NCBI GenBank assembly: GCA_030679025.1
Contig: JAUXTV010000219.1
Location: 1-5,404 of the forward strand
Length of the DNA stretch: 5,404 nucleotides
Direction of reading: 5' to 3'
DNA from: Candidatus Woesearchaeota archaeon
GTDB lineage: Archaea; Nanobdellota; Nanobdellia; SCGC-AAA011-G17; UBA489
Position 1 is the stretch's first letter, and each line of letters opens with the position of its first letter. Both the position numbers and the translations under genes were made by a program. Positions 1-4,921 of the stretch are shown piece after piece. The notes beneath the pieces were generated by a model. That model did not search any database and was not told where the DNA came from. It saw nothing but the letters and a program-made list of their open reading frames with translations.

Positions 1-735
1 ACTTGACTTCCATAGAGTTTTAAAGATTTGGCGATAGGCGTCTGCGACATGCTCATTATCAATAATAGTAACAATAGGTTTATCAGTCCAAACAACAAAT
101 GCAATTTTATTTCCATAAATGGTAGTCTCTGTAAGGGGTTCAAATTCTACATCGAAAAAACGGACTTTAATCTCCTTATGGCGTATGATCTTTTTCCAAT
201 GTCTGAGTGATTTATGAAAAATCATTTGTGCCTTTATGCCTGATTCATGTTGCTTCATATGTACATTCTGCCAGTAATAACTAGGGATAATTGTTTCAGA
301 CTGAAGAGGACTGCCGAACACATGATAATCTAATTTATGTTCTATAATATCTGCATAGATCTTTTTAACTCCTGCAACTCCGTTGAAAACTGCTGCTGTT
401 TCTTTTAATGATATTCGCTTCTTTGATAGAGCTACTTCTTTGGAAAGTTGTTGAGCTAACTCCTTTTGTTTGTCAAGTTCTTCTTTCTTTCTTTCTATAA
501 ATTCTACTAAAGAAGAAGCATCTTGAATTTGATAGACTCGACGTTTTCCCTCCATCACTTTGGATATAATGCCTTTGTCACATAACCTTTCAAGTGCTTG
601 ATAGGTATTTGCTTTATAGAATCCAGTTTCTTGTAGTAATCCCTGTACATCAGATGCTCCTATTTTTAGGAGAGTAAGATACAATGCAGCCTCTGTTTTT
701 GACAACCCTAATTTTACTAAATCTTCTTTGTCCAT
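1..735 (-). CDS. TrmB-family transcriptional regulator (3' end outside window)
   Basis: The reading frame opens with ATG at 735 and is still open at base 1, giving 245 residues; family members end shortly after a matching region, so only a few residues are probably missing. Residues 1-70 form a TrmB-type winged helix (LGLSKTEAALYLTLL, then a recognition-helix segment ANTYQALERL and a wing around KRRVYQI). Residues 75-108 are charged and look like a dimerising coiled coil. Residues 112-245 match the TrmB C-terminal PLD-like effector domain, ending in the typical pattern IYGNKIAFVVWTDKP, then DAYRQIFKTLWK. Family members bind DNA as dimers and respond to sugars or other small ligands; the ligand here is unknown. 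It is divergent from the membrane protein/methyltransferase operon. A TATA box lies 28 bases ahead of the ATG and there is no ribosome binding site, so the mRNA is probably leaderless. An inverted repeat between TATA and ATG suggests autoregulation. Confidence 0.9.
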   Translation of the reverse strand, partial: MDKEDLVKLGLSKTEAALYLTLLKIGASDVQGLLQETGFYKANTYQALERLCDKGIISKVMEGKRRVYQIQDASSLVEFIERKKEELDKQKELAQQLSKEVALSKKRISLKETAAVFNGVAGVKKIYADIIEHKLDYHVFGSPLQSETIIPSYYWQNVHMKQHESGIKAQMIFHKSLRHWKKIIRHKEIKVRFFDVEFEPLTETTIYGNKIAFVVWTDKPIVTIIDNEHVADAYRQIFKTLWKSS

Positions 736-738
736 AGT

Positions 739-758
739 AGTAGTGATACAGGACTACT
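739..758. promoter_or_regulatory. Inverted repeat, probable operator of the divergent regulator
   Basis: AGTAGT (739-744) and ACTACT (753-758) form perfect 6-base arms around an 8-base centre. The element lies between the shared TATA box and the leaderless ATG of the TrmB-like gene, where a bound dimer would block its transcription start. Haloarchaeal TrmB binds a TACT-spacer-GAGTA type motif of similar size, so the layout is reasonable for the family, but the assignment is inference. Confidence 0.45.
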
Positions 759-767
759 TATATATAA
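758..767. promoter_or_regulatory. Shared palindromic TATA box for both divergent transcripts
   Basis: TTATATATAA is its own reverse complement and is the only good TATA element in the 68-base divergent gap. Its centre is 28 bases from the ATG at 735 on the minus strand. On the plus strand it predicts a start near 788-792, just ahead of the AGGTGA ribosome binding site at 793-798. A single TATA-binding protein site could therefore set both starts, with direction decided by flanking BRE sequences or by repressor binding. Confidence 0.6.
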
Positions 768-792
768 ATCTATGTTCTGCTCTATAGTAGTA

Positions 793-798
793 AGGTGA
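793..798 (+). promoter_or_regulatory. Ribosome binding site deciding the ATG at 804
   Basis: AGGTGA at 793-798 complements the archaeal 16S rRNA tail (UCACCUCC) and ends 5 bases before the ATG at 804. It argues against the GTG at 795, which lies inside this site. Confidence 0.6.
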
Positions 799-803
799 AC
801 ACA

Positions 804-1340
804 ATGAGCATACTAAACAAAATAACTAATATTTACAGACAAAATGGAAAGACTTTTCTTTACCATGCAGCTAGCGTGGGGATCTCTACAGTAGCTTGTG
901 CAGTAACTGCCGGATGCTTAGAAGAACAGGGTTGTAATCCTGCACTCAATAGTTCAATTACCACAGGTGTTGGAGCTGTTAGTTATTGGGCTCCTTTTAT
1001 AGGAATGCTTGCTAGAAATGAAAGAAATGAAATGAAAGATGAATCAGGAAAGTACAGTCCTAAAAAGGTAGTCTCTAAGATTGCTCAATATGCTTCTTTT
1101 ATAGGAATTGGAGAAGTTTTTTTCGGAGTAGTAAGAGGAGTTGTACAATACCAGTTGCAAAAAAGATTTGATGCAGCTTCTGCCTCTGCTTTAACAGACT
1201 TAGCTTGTGCAACTGCTTATGGAGTTTTAGTGCCTCCTATTCGTTATGTTCTAAGAAATGTAGGAAGAGAAGGAAAATTAGAGAACATTGTTAGTCTAGA
1301 TCAACAAGCAAATAAAACTGTAGGACAGGTGCAAGAATAA
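804..1340 (+). CDS. Small multi-pass membrane protein of unknown function
   Basis: I do not recognise this 178-residue protein. I chose the ATG at 804 over the GTG at 795 because AGGTGA at 793-798 is correctly placed for it. Numbering from 804, there are four hydrophobic stretches at about 18-38, 49-70, 94-116 and 125-150, separated by basic loops (for example RNERNEMKDESGKYSPKK, and KRF between the last two). The C-terminus from about 151 is polar and probably cytoplasmic by the positive-inside rule. Four cysteines are present. The size and the pattern of four helices with a final YG...P..R segment faintly recall small exporters such as AlaE, but this is only a shape resemblance. It is the first gene of an operon with a methyltransferase one base downstream, and is divergent from the TrmB-like regulator, which probably controls it. 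Confidence 0.75.
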   Translation: MSILNKITNIYRQNGKTFLYHAASVGISTVACAVTAGCLEEQGCNPALNSSITTGVGAVSYWAPFIGMLARNERNEMKDESGKYSPKKVVSKIAQYASFIGIGEVFFGVVRGVVQYQLQKRFDAASASALTDLACATAYGVLVPPIRYVLRNVGREGKLENIVSLDQQANKTVGQVQE

Positions 1341-1341
1341 G

Positions 1342-2007
1342 ATGGGGAATTATAATAACTTTGCAGAAGAATATGCAGAAAAAACGTCCCAATTGGAGAC
1401 TAAATCAAGAGCTCATTACCACTCTCTCTTGCCTTCAAATTTAAAGAATACAAAAATTTTAGATGTTGGATGTGGTTCTGGGCAAGATGCAGTTTACTAT
1501 AAGGAAAAAGGAGCTGAAGTGTATGGGGTAGATATTTCAGAAAGAGAAATAGAAATGGCTCAAAAACTTAATCTAGGTAAATTTACTGTCAGGGATATGA
1601 ACAAGCTGGATTATAAGTCAAATACATTTGATTATGTAACTAGTTTCTACGCGCTTCAAGCATGCAACGATGTTCAACAAGCTATCTTAGAAATGATACG
1701 TGTTGTAAAACCAGGAGGAATTATTTTAATTCAAACAAAGCACCCCTTTAGAAATCTTATAGAGGGATGGAAAAATAACGATAAACTTAATTATTTTATT
1801 CAAGGAAATGTAACTTCTCATATTTTAAACCGGACAATCACTTTAGATGAACCAAGCCATACAGTAATGGAATATCTCTCGCTAGAAATCTTAAATCAAG
1901 CAAAGTTGCTACTCTTTGAAGAACATTCCGACTTTCCAGCAAGTGAACAATTAATAGAGAATCTAATCTATCCTACTTATATAATCCTAAAATTCAAGAA
2001 AAAATAA
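1342..2007 (+). CDS. Class I SAM-dependent methyltransferase
   Basis: This 221-residue protein has a Rossmann-fold methyltransferase core of the Methyltransf_11/25 type. Motif I is ILDVGCGSGQ (39-48), the acidic residue that binds the SAM ribose is D64 in VYGVDIS, D85 lies in VRDM, the motif II region is FDYVTSFYALQ (96-106), and the post-motif strand begins KPGGIILI (123-130). The N-terminus (NNFAEEYAEKT) is typical of UbiE-like small-molecule methyltransferases. The C-terminal part (about 135-221), ending YPTYIILKF, is the variable substrate region, so the substrate cannot be read from sequence. The ATG at 1342 follows the stop of the membrane protein by one base, with AGGTG at 1327-1331 inside the upstream gene, so translation is probably coupled. 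It could modify a lipid, quinone-like or other small molecule handled by the membrane protein; that link is inference. Confidence 0.88.
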   Translation: MGNYNNFAEEYAEKTSQLETKSRAHYHSLLPSNLKNTKILDVGCGSGQDAVYYKEKGAEVYGVDISEREIEMAQKLNLGKFTVRDMNKLDYKSNTFDYVTSFYALQACNDVQQAILEMIRVVKPGGIILIQTKHPFRNLIEGWKNNDKLNYFIQGNVTSHILNRTITLDEPSHTVMEYLSLEILNQAKLLLFEEHSDFPASEQLIENLIYPTYIILKFKKK

Positions 2008-2009
2008 AA
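1999..2009 (-). terminator. Oligo-T terminator of the YhcG-like gene
   Basis: Read on the minus strand this is TTTTATTTTTT, 36 bases or more beyond the stop of the nuclease gene, and is of the oligo-T type used in archaea. It overlaps the last codons of the convergent methyltransferase gene. Confidence 0.45.
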
Positions 2010-2045
2010 TCAGTAATGAAATTATGTAGAGATGCTTGCTGCTCA

Positions 2046-3068
2046 TCATTCTTTGTGCTCCAAGAGTTCTTTGAGTTTTTGTTGCAATACTTTCTTATCT
2101 GGAAGATAGAGCTTATACTTAGAGACGAATAATTGATTTGTGATGCCTCCTAAGGCATACTCTATGCTAAAATTATCTTTTTCTGTGCCTAGAATAATGC
2201 CTAGAGGTGGATTGTCATCGCTGTTTGACTCTTCTTTCTTGAAATAATTAAGATACATATTCATCTGACCAACATCTTGAGGTGTGACTGCACCTATTTT
2301 TAGATCAATAAGAATAAAGCATTTGAGAATTCTATGATAAAATACTAGATCCACATAATAATGATTGCCTCCTAAAGAAATTCTGTGCTGTCTACCGACG
2401 AAGGTAAATCCTTTGCCCAATTCAAGCAGAAACAGCTGAATATGATCCATAATCTTTTGTTCCAGCTCTTTTTCTGAATAGTGATGTCCTTCTGGTATCT
2501 GCAAGAATTCCAAAACATAAGGATCTCTAATAATGTCCTTGGTTGTTTCTATAAGCTGTCCTTTTTGAGCCAGTTCTAAGACTCCTTTTTTATCCCTGCT
2601 TAATGCTATTCTATGAAATAACGCTGTATTCATTTGTCTTTTTAATTCACGAACAGACCATCTTTCTTGGATACACTGCTTTTCATAAAATGACCTTTCT
2701 AGATCATCTTCCAGAGATAAAAGCTCTACATGATGACTCCAGCTCAATTCGGCAGACAGTGTCTGCCAATTCTGGCACGTGAGATAAAGACGCCTCATAT
2801 TGAATACATTCCTTCTACTAAATCCTCTGCCATATCTTAACTTCAAATCTCTGGAGAGTGTGTCTAAGAGTGCAGATCCATATTCTGCTTTCTCTTTTCC
2901 TTGTTGCTCAAACTCCACGATCTGCTTACCAATTTCCCAGTAGGTTTTTACTAATATTTGGTTAACAGATTGCAATGCTTTTCTTCTGCCTTCTTCAAGG
3001 ATATTCCCTATAGCACTAATCAAATGAATATATGGTTGTTTTGAATCTATAGAAATTTTTCCAGTCAT
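2046..3068 (-). CDS. yhcG: YhcG/DUF1016-family PD-(D/E)XK nuclease domain protein
   Basis: A 340-residue protein, full length for the family. The DUF1016 N-terminal domain covers about residues 10-143 (GNILEEGRRKAL, TYWEIGKQIVEFEQ, EYGSALLDTLSRDL, RGFSRRNVFNMRRLY, and the WSHHVELL segment). The C-terminal PD-(D/E)XK nuclease domain covers about 165-325. It has the expected active-site residues D240 in YYVDLVFYH and D255-x-K257 in LIDLKIG, followed by GQMNMYLNYF and PLGIILGTEK. The fold predicts a metal-dependent nuclease; the cellular role of the family is not well settled, though members are often near type I restriction genes or in defence islands. No such partner is visible here. The frame can extend to a TTG at 3107, but I chose the ATG at 3068: it fits the usual family N-terminus and has a TATA-like element 27 bases ahead, implying a leaderless mRNA. 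The family is mainly bacterial, so horizontal transfer is likely. Confidence 0.9.
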   Translation of the reverse strand: MTGKISIDSKQPYIHLISAIGNILEEGRRKALQSVNQILVKTYWEIGKQIVEFEQQGKEKAEYGSALLDTLSRDLKLRYGRGFSRRNVFNMRRLYLTCQNWQTLSAELSWSHHVELLSLEDDLERSFYEKQCIQERWSVRELKRQMNTALFHRIALSRDKKGVLELAQKGQLIETTKDIIRDPYVLEFLQIPEGHHYSEKELEQKIMDHIQLFLLELGKGFTFVGRQHRISLGGNHYYVDLVFYHRILKCFILIDLKIGAVTPQDVGQMNMYLNYFKKEESNSDDNPPLGIILGTEKDNFSIEYALGGITNQLFVSKYKLYLPDKKVLQQKLKELLEHKE

Positions 3069-3091
3069 GCACAAGAGAAGAACACAGTTTT

Positions 3092-3099
3092 CATATAGT
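3092..3099 (-). promoter_or_regulatory. TATA-like element of the YhcG-like gene
   Basis: On the minus strand the sequence reads ACTATATG, centred about 27 bases before the ATG at 3068. No ribosome binding site precedes that ATG, so a leaderless start is the simplest reading. The match to the TATA consensus is only moderate. Confidence 0.4.
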
Positions 3100-3107
3100 T
3101 TATCCAA

Positions 3108-3377
3108 AAAATACCGTATATCGTGCGGACAACACGAAGATCTTCTGAAACTTAGCTAGATATTTTCGCTAGATGACTGATGTTTCGAAAACATTTCAAT
3201 AATACCGAAGAACAACTGTTTGTGTAGAGTTTATAGCCTGGTCTGGTAAAAAATGGCTGATCAGTGATGCTCATGCAAATACCATAGAAAAAAGAGATGC
3301 ATAGAGTTTGCTGAGAAAAATAAGAATATCTTTCAGAATAATTGTATACTACAGTGACTGTACAGGACAAAGCAATG
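3108..3377. other. Intergenic region with small palindromes, no supported gene
   Basis: I see no convincing gene here; the longest open frame is 72 codons with a TTG start and no family resemblance. Small structures are present: TCGTG/CACGA arms with a 7-base loop (3121-3137), the palindrome GAAGATCTTC (3136-3145), a GCTAGAT direct repeat (3155-3161 and 3168-3174), ATGTTT/AAACAT arms (3180-3194), CTGATCAG (3257-3264), and TACAGT-G-ACTGTA (3350-3362) overlapping CTGTACAG (3358-3365). No tRNA or C/D-box RNA layout could be assembled. Confidence 0.5.
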
Positions 3378-3414
3378 AAATAAAAAATAAAGAAAGAGTA
3401 AAAAAAGAAAAAAA
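3378..3414 (-). terminator. Oligo-T terminator of the second TrmB-like gene
   Basis: Directly after the stop codon, the minus strand carries two T7 runs separated by one C (3400-3414) and a T6 run (3382-3387). This is a strong archaeal oligo-T terminator and suggests that the regulator is transcribed alone. Confidence 0.75.
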
Positions 3415-4242
3415 TTATTTAGTGGAGTTTGTCACTTTGCCTACATCATCCATTTCTTTCCAGTTATTCTCAAACAACTGTTCCATGGCTGATGCGAAGT
3501 AGGGAGTATTCACCCACACACCAACATCATAGGTAGGATGTACATCATCGTCGTTTAAGACCATGAACATCAATTCCTTGCCATCTACGATGCAAAAACG
3601 TGCATTGACGTCTGTAGTGTGCTTCACTTCCGCAATTTTTTGAATTTCTTGAACTGCGGCCGCGCTTTCTTTGGAGATAGGTGCTGCGATCTTGATCTTC
3701 ACACCTTTCTTCTTTAAGCGTTCTAGTTCAGGTTTTAGTGCTTCAACTTTGCGCATTAATCCTTTAGACGTAGTCATAATTACTACAGACTTTTGTGCGC
3801 CTTTAATCATGGTTTCCAAATGAGTGTAGATGTTATGTCTTCCTCTAATAGCGCCTGATAAGTCAGAAGGTTCAATGAACTCAATACCTGTTTTGTGTAA
3901 AGTGTTCAATTCTCCTAAAACATCTCCGCCTCGCAATTCTTCTAATCGTTTGACACGGACATTGGCACCATTGACAAAGTACTTTTTGACGCGTTCAACA
4001 ACTTCTTTAGGTTCTACTGCAATATAGCGAATAGGTTTGCCTAATTTAGTGATGATAAATCCTTTTTTCTCCAAGCTTTCTAAAACATCATAAGCTCGTG
4101 ATCTAGGAACATTTCCTATTTCAGATAATTCTCCGGCGGTGGACACGCCTCGTGATAACAATGCTGTCCAAATGCGAACTTCATATAAATTAAGTCCGAA
4201 AAGATTGCGGAGCTTGTTTAAAAAATCCTCCTTTACAATCAT
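3415..4242 (-). CDS. TrmB-family transcriptional regulator, second copy
   Basis: A 275-residue protein. Residues 8-88 form a TrmB winged helix (LFGLNLYEVRIWTALL, AGELSEIGNVPRSRAYDVLESLEKKGFI, wing at KPIRYIAVEP). Residues 130-262 form the PLD-like C-terminal effector domain, with SVVIMTTSKGL (152-162), KKKGVKIKIAAPIS (177-190), NARFCIVDGKELMFMVLNDDD (213-233) and HPTYDVGVWVNTPYF (235-249). It lacks the HKD phosphodiesterase signature, so the domain is presumably a ligand or dimerisation module. The ATG at 4242 is fixed by GGGAGGT with 7 bases of spacing. Unlike the regulator at the left edge it has a long leader (about 90 bases from the TATA at 4357-4364), an oligo-T terminator after the stop and no co-transcribed partner, so it probably acts on distant targets. 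The two regulators belong to one family but are not close copies. Confidence 0.92.
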   Translation of the reverse strand: MIVKEDFLNKLRNLFGLNLYEVRIWTALLSRGVSTAGELSEIGNVPRSRAYDVLESLEKKGFIITKLGKPIRYIAVEPKEVVERVKKYFVNGANVRVKRLEELRGGDVLGELNTLHKTGIEFIEPSDLSGAIRGRHNIYTHLETMIKGAQKSVVIMTTSKGLMRKVEALKPELERLKKKGVKIKIAAPISKESAAAVQEIQKIAEVKHTTDVNARFCIVDGKELMFMVLNDDDVHPTYDVGVWVNTPYFASAMEQLFENNWKEMDDVGKVTNSTK

Positions 4243-4248
4243 ACAAGC

Positions 4249-4261
4249 AACCTCCCAGGTT
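4249..4261 (-). promoter_or_regulatory. Ribosome binding site inside a possible hairpin
   Basis: On the mRNA (minus strand) AACCU-GGG-AGGUU can fold into a 5-pair stem with a GGG loop. GGGAGGU, the ribosome binding site for the ATG at 4242, takes up its loop and 3' arm. Another AGGUU lies just upstream (4263-4267). The hairpin could weaken initiation or act as a regulatory switch. The pairing is seen directly; a regulatory role is inference. Confidence 0.45.
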
Positions 4262-4287
4262 AAACCTCTCTTTTTTTTCTACGATTC

Positions 4288-4309
4288 AGGGACAAGTACT
4301 TTCTGCAAG
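4288..4309. repeat. AGGGACA...TGCAAG element, copy 1
   Basis: Begins AGGGACAAGTACT and ends TGCAAG, 22 bases in total. Copy 2 at 4424-4445 has the same length, the same first 8 and last 6 bases, and AGTACT shifted by four bases inside. It lies in the leader of the second TrmB-like gene, downstream of its predicted transcription start. Confidence 0.5.
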
Positions 4310-4356
4310 TGCTATACCTTATGTAGTAATGATATAGTGATAGTATTTTGAGCGAG

Positions 4357-4364
4357 TATATAAA
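4357..4364 (-). promoter_or_regulatory. TATA box of the second TrmB-like gene
   Basis: TTTATATA on the minus strand is a near-ideal archaeal TATA box and predicts a start near 4333, giving a leader of about 90 bases. Read the other way (TATATAAA) it could also drive a plus-strand transcript beginning near 4387. Confidence 0.5.
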
Positions 4365-4423
4365 CATTATTATTATGCAGTTGTTATATTCTATACCGAC
4401 ATGGTAGTGATTTGCACCAATCA

Positions 4424-4445
4424 AGGGACAAATAAGTACTGCAAG
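4424..4445. repeat. AGGGACA...TGCAAG element, copy 2
   Basis: Partner of the element at 4288-4309, in the same orientation and 136 bases away, close to 13 helical turns. The pair brackets the TATA box at 4357-4364, which would suit operator sites joined by a DNA loop. It could instead be the remnant of a short tandem duplication. Confidence 0.5.
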
Positions 4446-4482
4446 AATGAAAATAAGTAGATGCTAATTGAAATCTTTTCGG

Positions 4483-4488
4483 TTTTTT
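4483..4488 (+). terminator. Possible oligo-T terminator in the intergenic region
   Basis: T6 followed by CTT on the plus strand. It would end any short plus-strand transcript from the TATATAAA at 4357, giving an RNA of about 100 bases. No protein gene is known to need it. Confidence 0.25.
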
Positions 4489-4627
4489 CTTAGATTATTA
4501 AAAAATATACGGATGAAAAGTAAGTATTTTCGAAGGAAAGAGAGAATATTCCGGAAAAAGAAGAGAAGAGGTTAATAAGATTAGATCCTTCCTAAAGCCA
4601 TGTTTACAATGAAAGGAGGAAGAGTAC

Positions 4628-4642
4628 AGAAAAGTATATAAA
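4628..4642 (+). promoter_or_regulatory. BRE/TATA promoter of the toxin-antitoxin pair
   Basis: Purine-rich AGAAAAG (4628-4634, BRE-like) runs into TATATAAA (4635-4642). The predicted transcription start is near 4664-4668, leaving a leader of about 10 bases before the GTG at 4676. Confidence 0.6.
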
Positions 4643-4662
4643 TAAGTATACTTTTTAGTATA
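4633..4662 (+). promoter_or_regulatory. Three AGTATA boxes at 12-base spacing, likely operator
   Basis: AGTATA begins at 4633, 4645 and 4657, an exact 12-base period. The middle copy is inside the perfect palindrome AAGTATACTT (4644-4653). The array covers the TATA box and extends nearly to the predicted start, so an occupied array would shut the promoter. The AbrB-domain protein encoded downstream is the natural candidate binder, as autoregulation is usual in toxin-antitoxin operons. Confidence 0.5.
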
Positions 4663-4675
4663 TCTACAAATCACA

Positions 4676-4921
4676 GTGGTCATAGGTAAAATAAGTATAA
4701 AACCCACAGATCATTACTTGTTGTATCATGCTGATGTCAGTTGGGATTTGGTTGTCAAAACAATTTTATCGCCGAAAAAATCAAGGCTGAATAAAAGAAA
4801 AGGAAAAGATCGATACACCTACATAAAATATTTCAAAGAATATATCATTGAACTGCATGTGAAAAAAGATAGAGTGGAAGACATCATTTGGGTGATAAAT
4901 GCGTTCAAAATGGAAAGATGA
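4676..4921 (+). CDS. Probable DUF4258/RelE-like toxin of a toxin-antitoxin pair
   Basis: An 81-residue, strongly basic protein starting with GTG. No ATG exists between the preceding in-frame stop (4643-4645) and the GTG, and the TATA box position supports this start. The order is an N-terminal histidine-containing segment (LLYHADVSWDLVVKTI, 15-30), a lysine/arginine-rich loop (KKSRLNKRKGKDR, 34-46), then two strands (YTYIKYFKEYIIELHV, 47-62, and DIIWVINAFK, 69-78). This resembles the small RelE/BrnT/DUF4258-like RNase toxin fold, with H18, R46 and K78 as candidate functional residues; the family call is by pattern and is not certain. Its stop overlaps the start of the next gene (ATGA), so the two are translationally coupled. 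The partner is a zinc-ribbon/AbrB protein, a typical antitoxin form, and this context is the best support for a toxin role. Cleavage of mRNA would be the expected activity. Confidence 0.65.
   Translation: MVIGKISIKPTDHYLLYHADVSWDLVVKTILSPKKSRLNKRKGKDRYTYIKYFKEYIIELHVKKDRVEDIIWVINAFKMER

Larger units (their letters stand above)
734..792. repeat. Two ATAGTAGTA direct repeats flanking the divergent promoter
   Basis: ATAGTAGTA occurs at 734-742 and again at 784-792, exactly 50 bases apart. One copy covers the predicted transcription start of the TrmB-like gene and the other covers the predicted start of the divergent operon. They may be regulator half-sites that let one protein control both directions. 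This is inferred from position only. Confidence 0.4.
4243..4675. other. 433-base divergent intergenic region
   Basis: This holds the leader and promoter of the second TrmB-like gene, two copies of the AGGGACA...TGCAAG element, a T8 run (4271-4278), a T6 run (4483-4488), a purine-rich stretch (about 4511-4635) and the promoter of the toxin-antitoxin pair. The ribosome-binding-like AAAGGAGGA near 4612-4620 has no usable start codon after it. No gene above 35 codons is supported. Confidence 0.55.

Noticed and set aside
28..210. Plus-strand frame of 60 codons
   Set aside because: It is antisense to the TrmB-like gene, whose protein matches its family along the whole length.
795..803. GTG at 795 as start of the membrane protein
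   Set aside because: It lies inside the AGGTGA ribosome binding site that serves the ATG at 804.
3069..3107. TTG at 3107 as start of the YhcG-like protein
   Set aside because: The extra 13 residues do not match the family N-terminus, and a TATA-like element lies inside this stretch, 27 bases ahead of the ATG at 3068.
3240..3315. C/D-box small RNA (CTGA and GTGATG present)
   Set aside because: The boxes do not occur in the required C-D'-C'-D order and spacing on either strand.
3152..3370. Minus-strand frame of 72 codons with a TTG start
   Set aside because: No ribosome binding site, no family resemblance and an odd composition rich in Cys, Ser and Tyr.
3308..3502. Plus-strand frame of 64 codons
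   Set aside because: It runs through the oligo-A terminator region and antisense into the second TrmB-like gene.
3655..3670. GC-rich patch with GCGGCCGC in an AT-rich window
   Set aside because: It is explained by alanine codons in the second TrmB-like protein.
4139..4351. Plus-strand frame of 70 codons ending in a Cys-rich tail
   Set aside because: Most of it is antisense to the N-terminus of the second TrmB-like gene; the Cys-rich end comes from the intergenic repeat element.
4513..4575. 20-residue Lys/Arg-rich frame
   Set aside because: It reflects the purine-rich composition of the region; no ribosome binding site or promoter is placed for it.
4612..4620. Strong ribosome-binding-like AAAGGAGGA
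   Set aside because: No ATG, GTG or TTG follows at usable distance; the next gene starts more than 50 bases on and after a TATA box.
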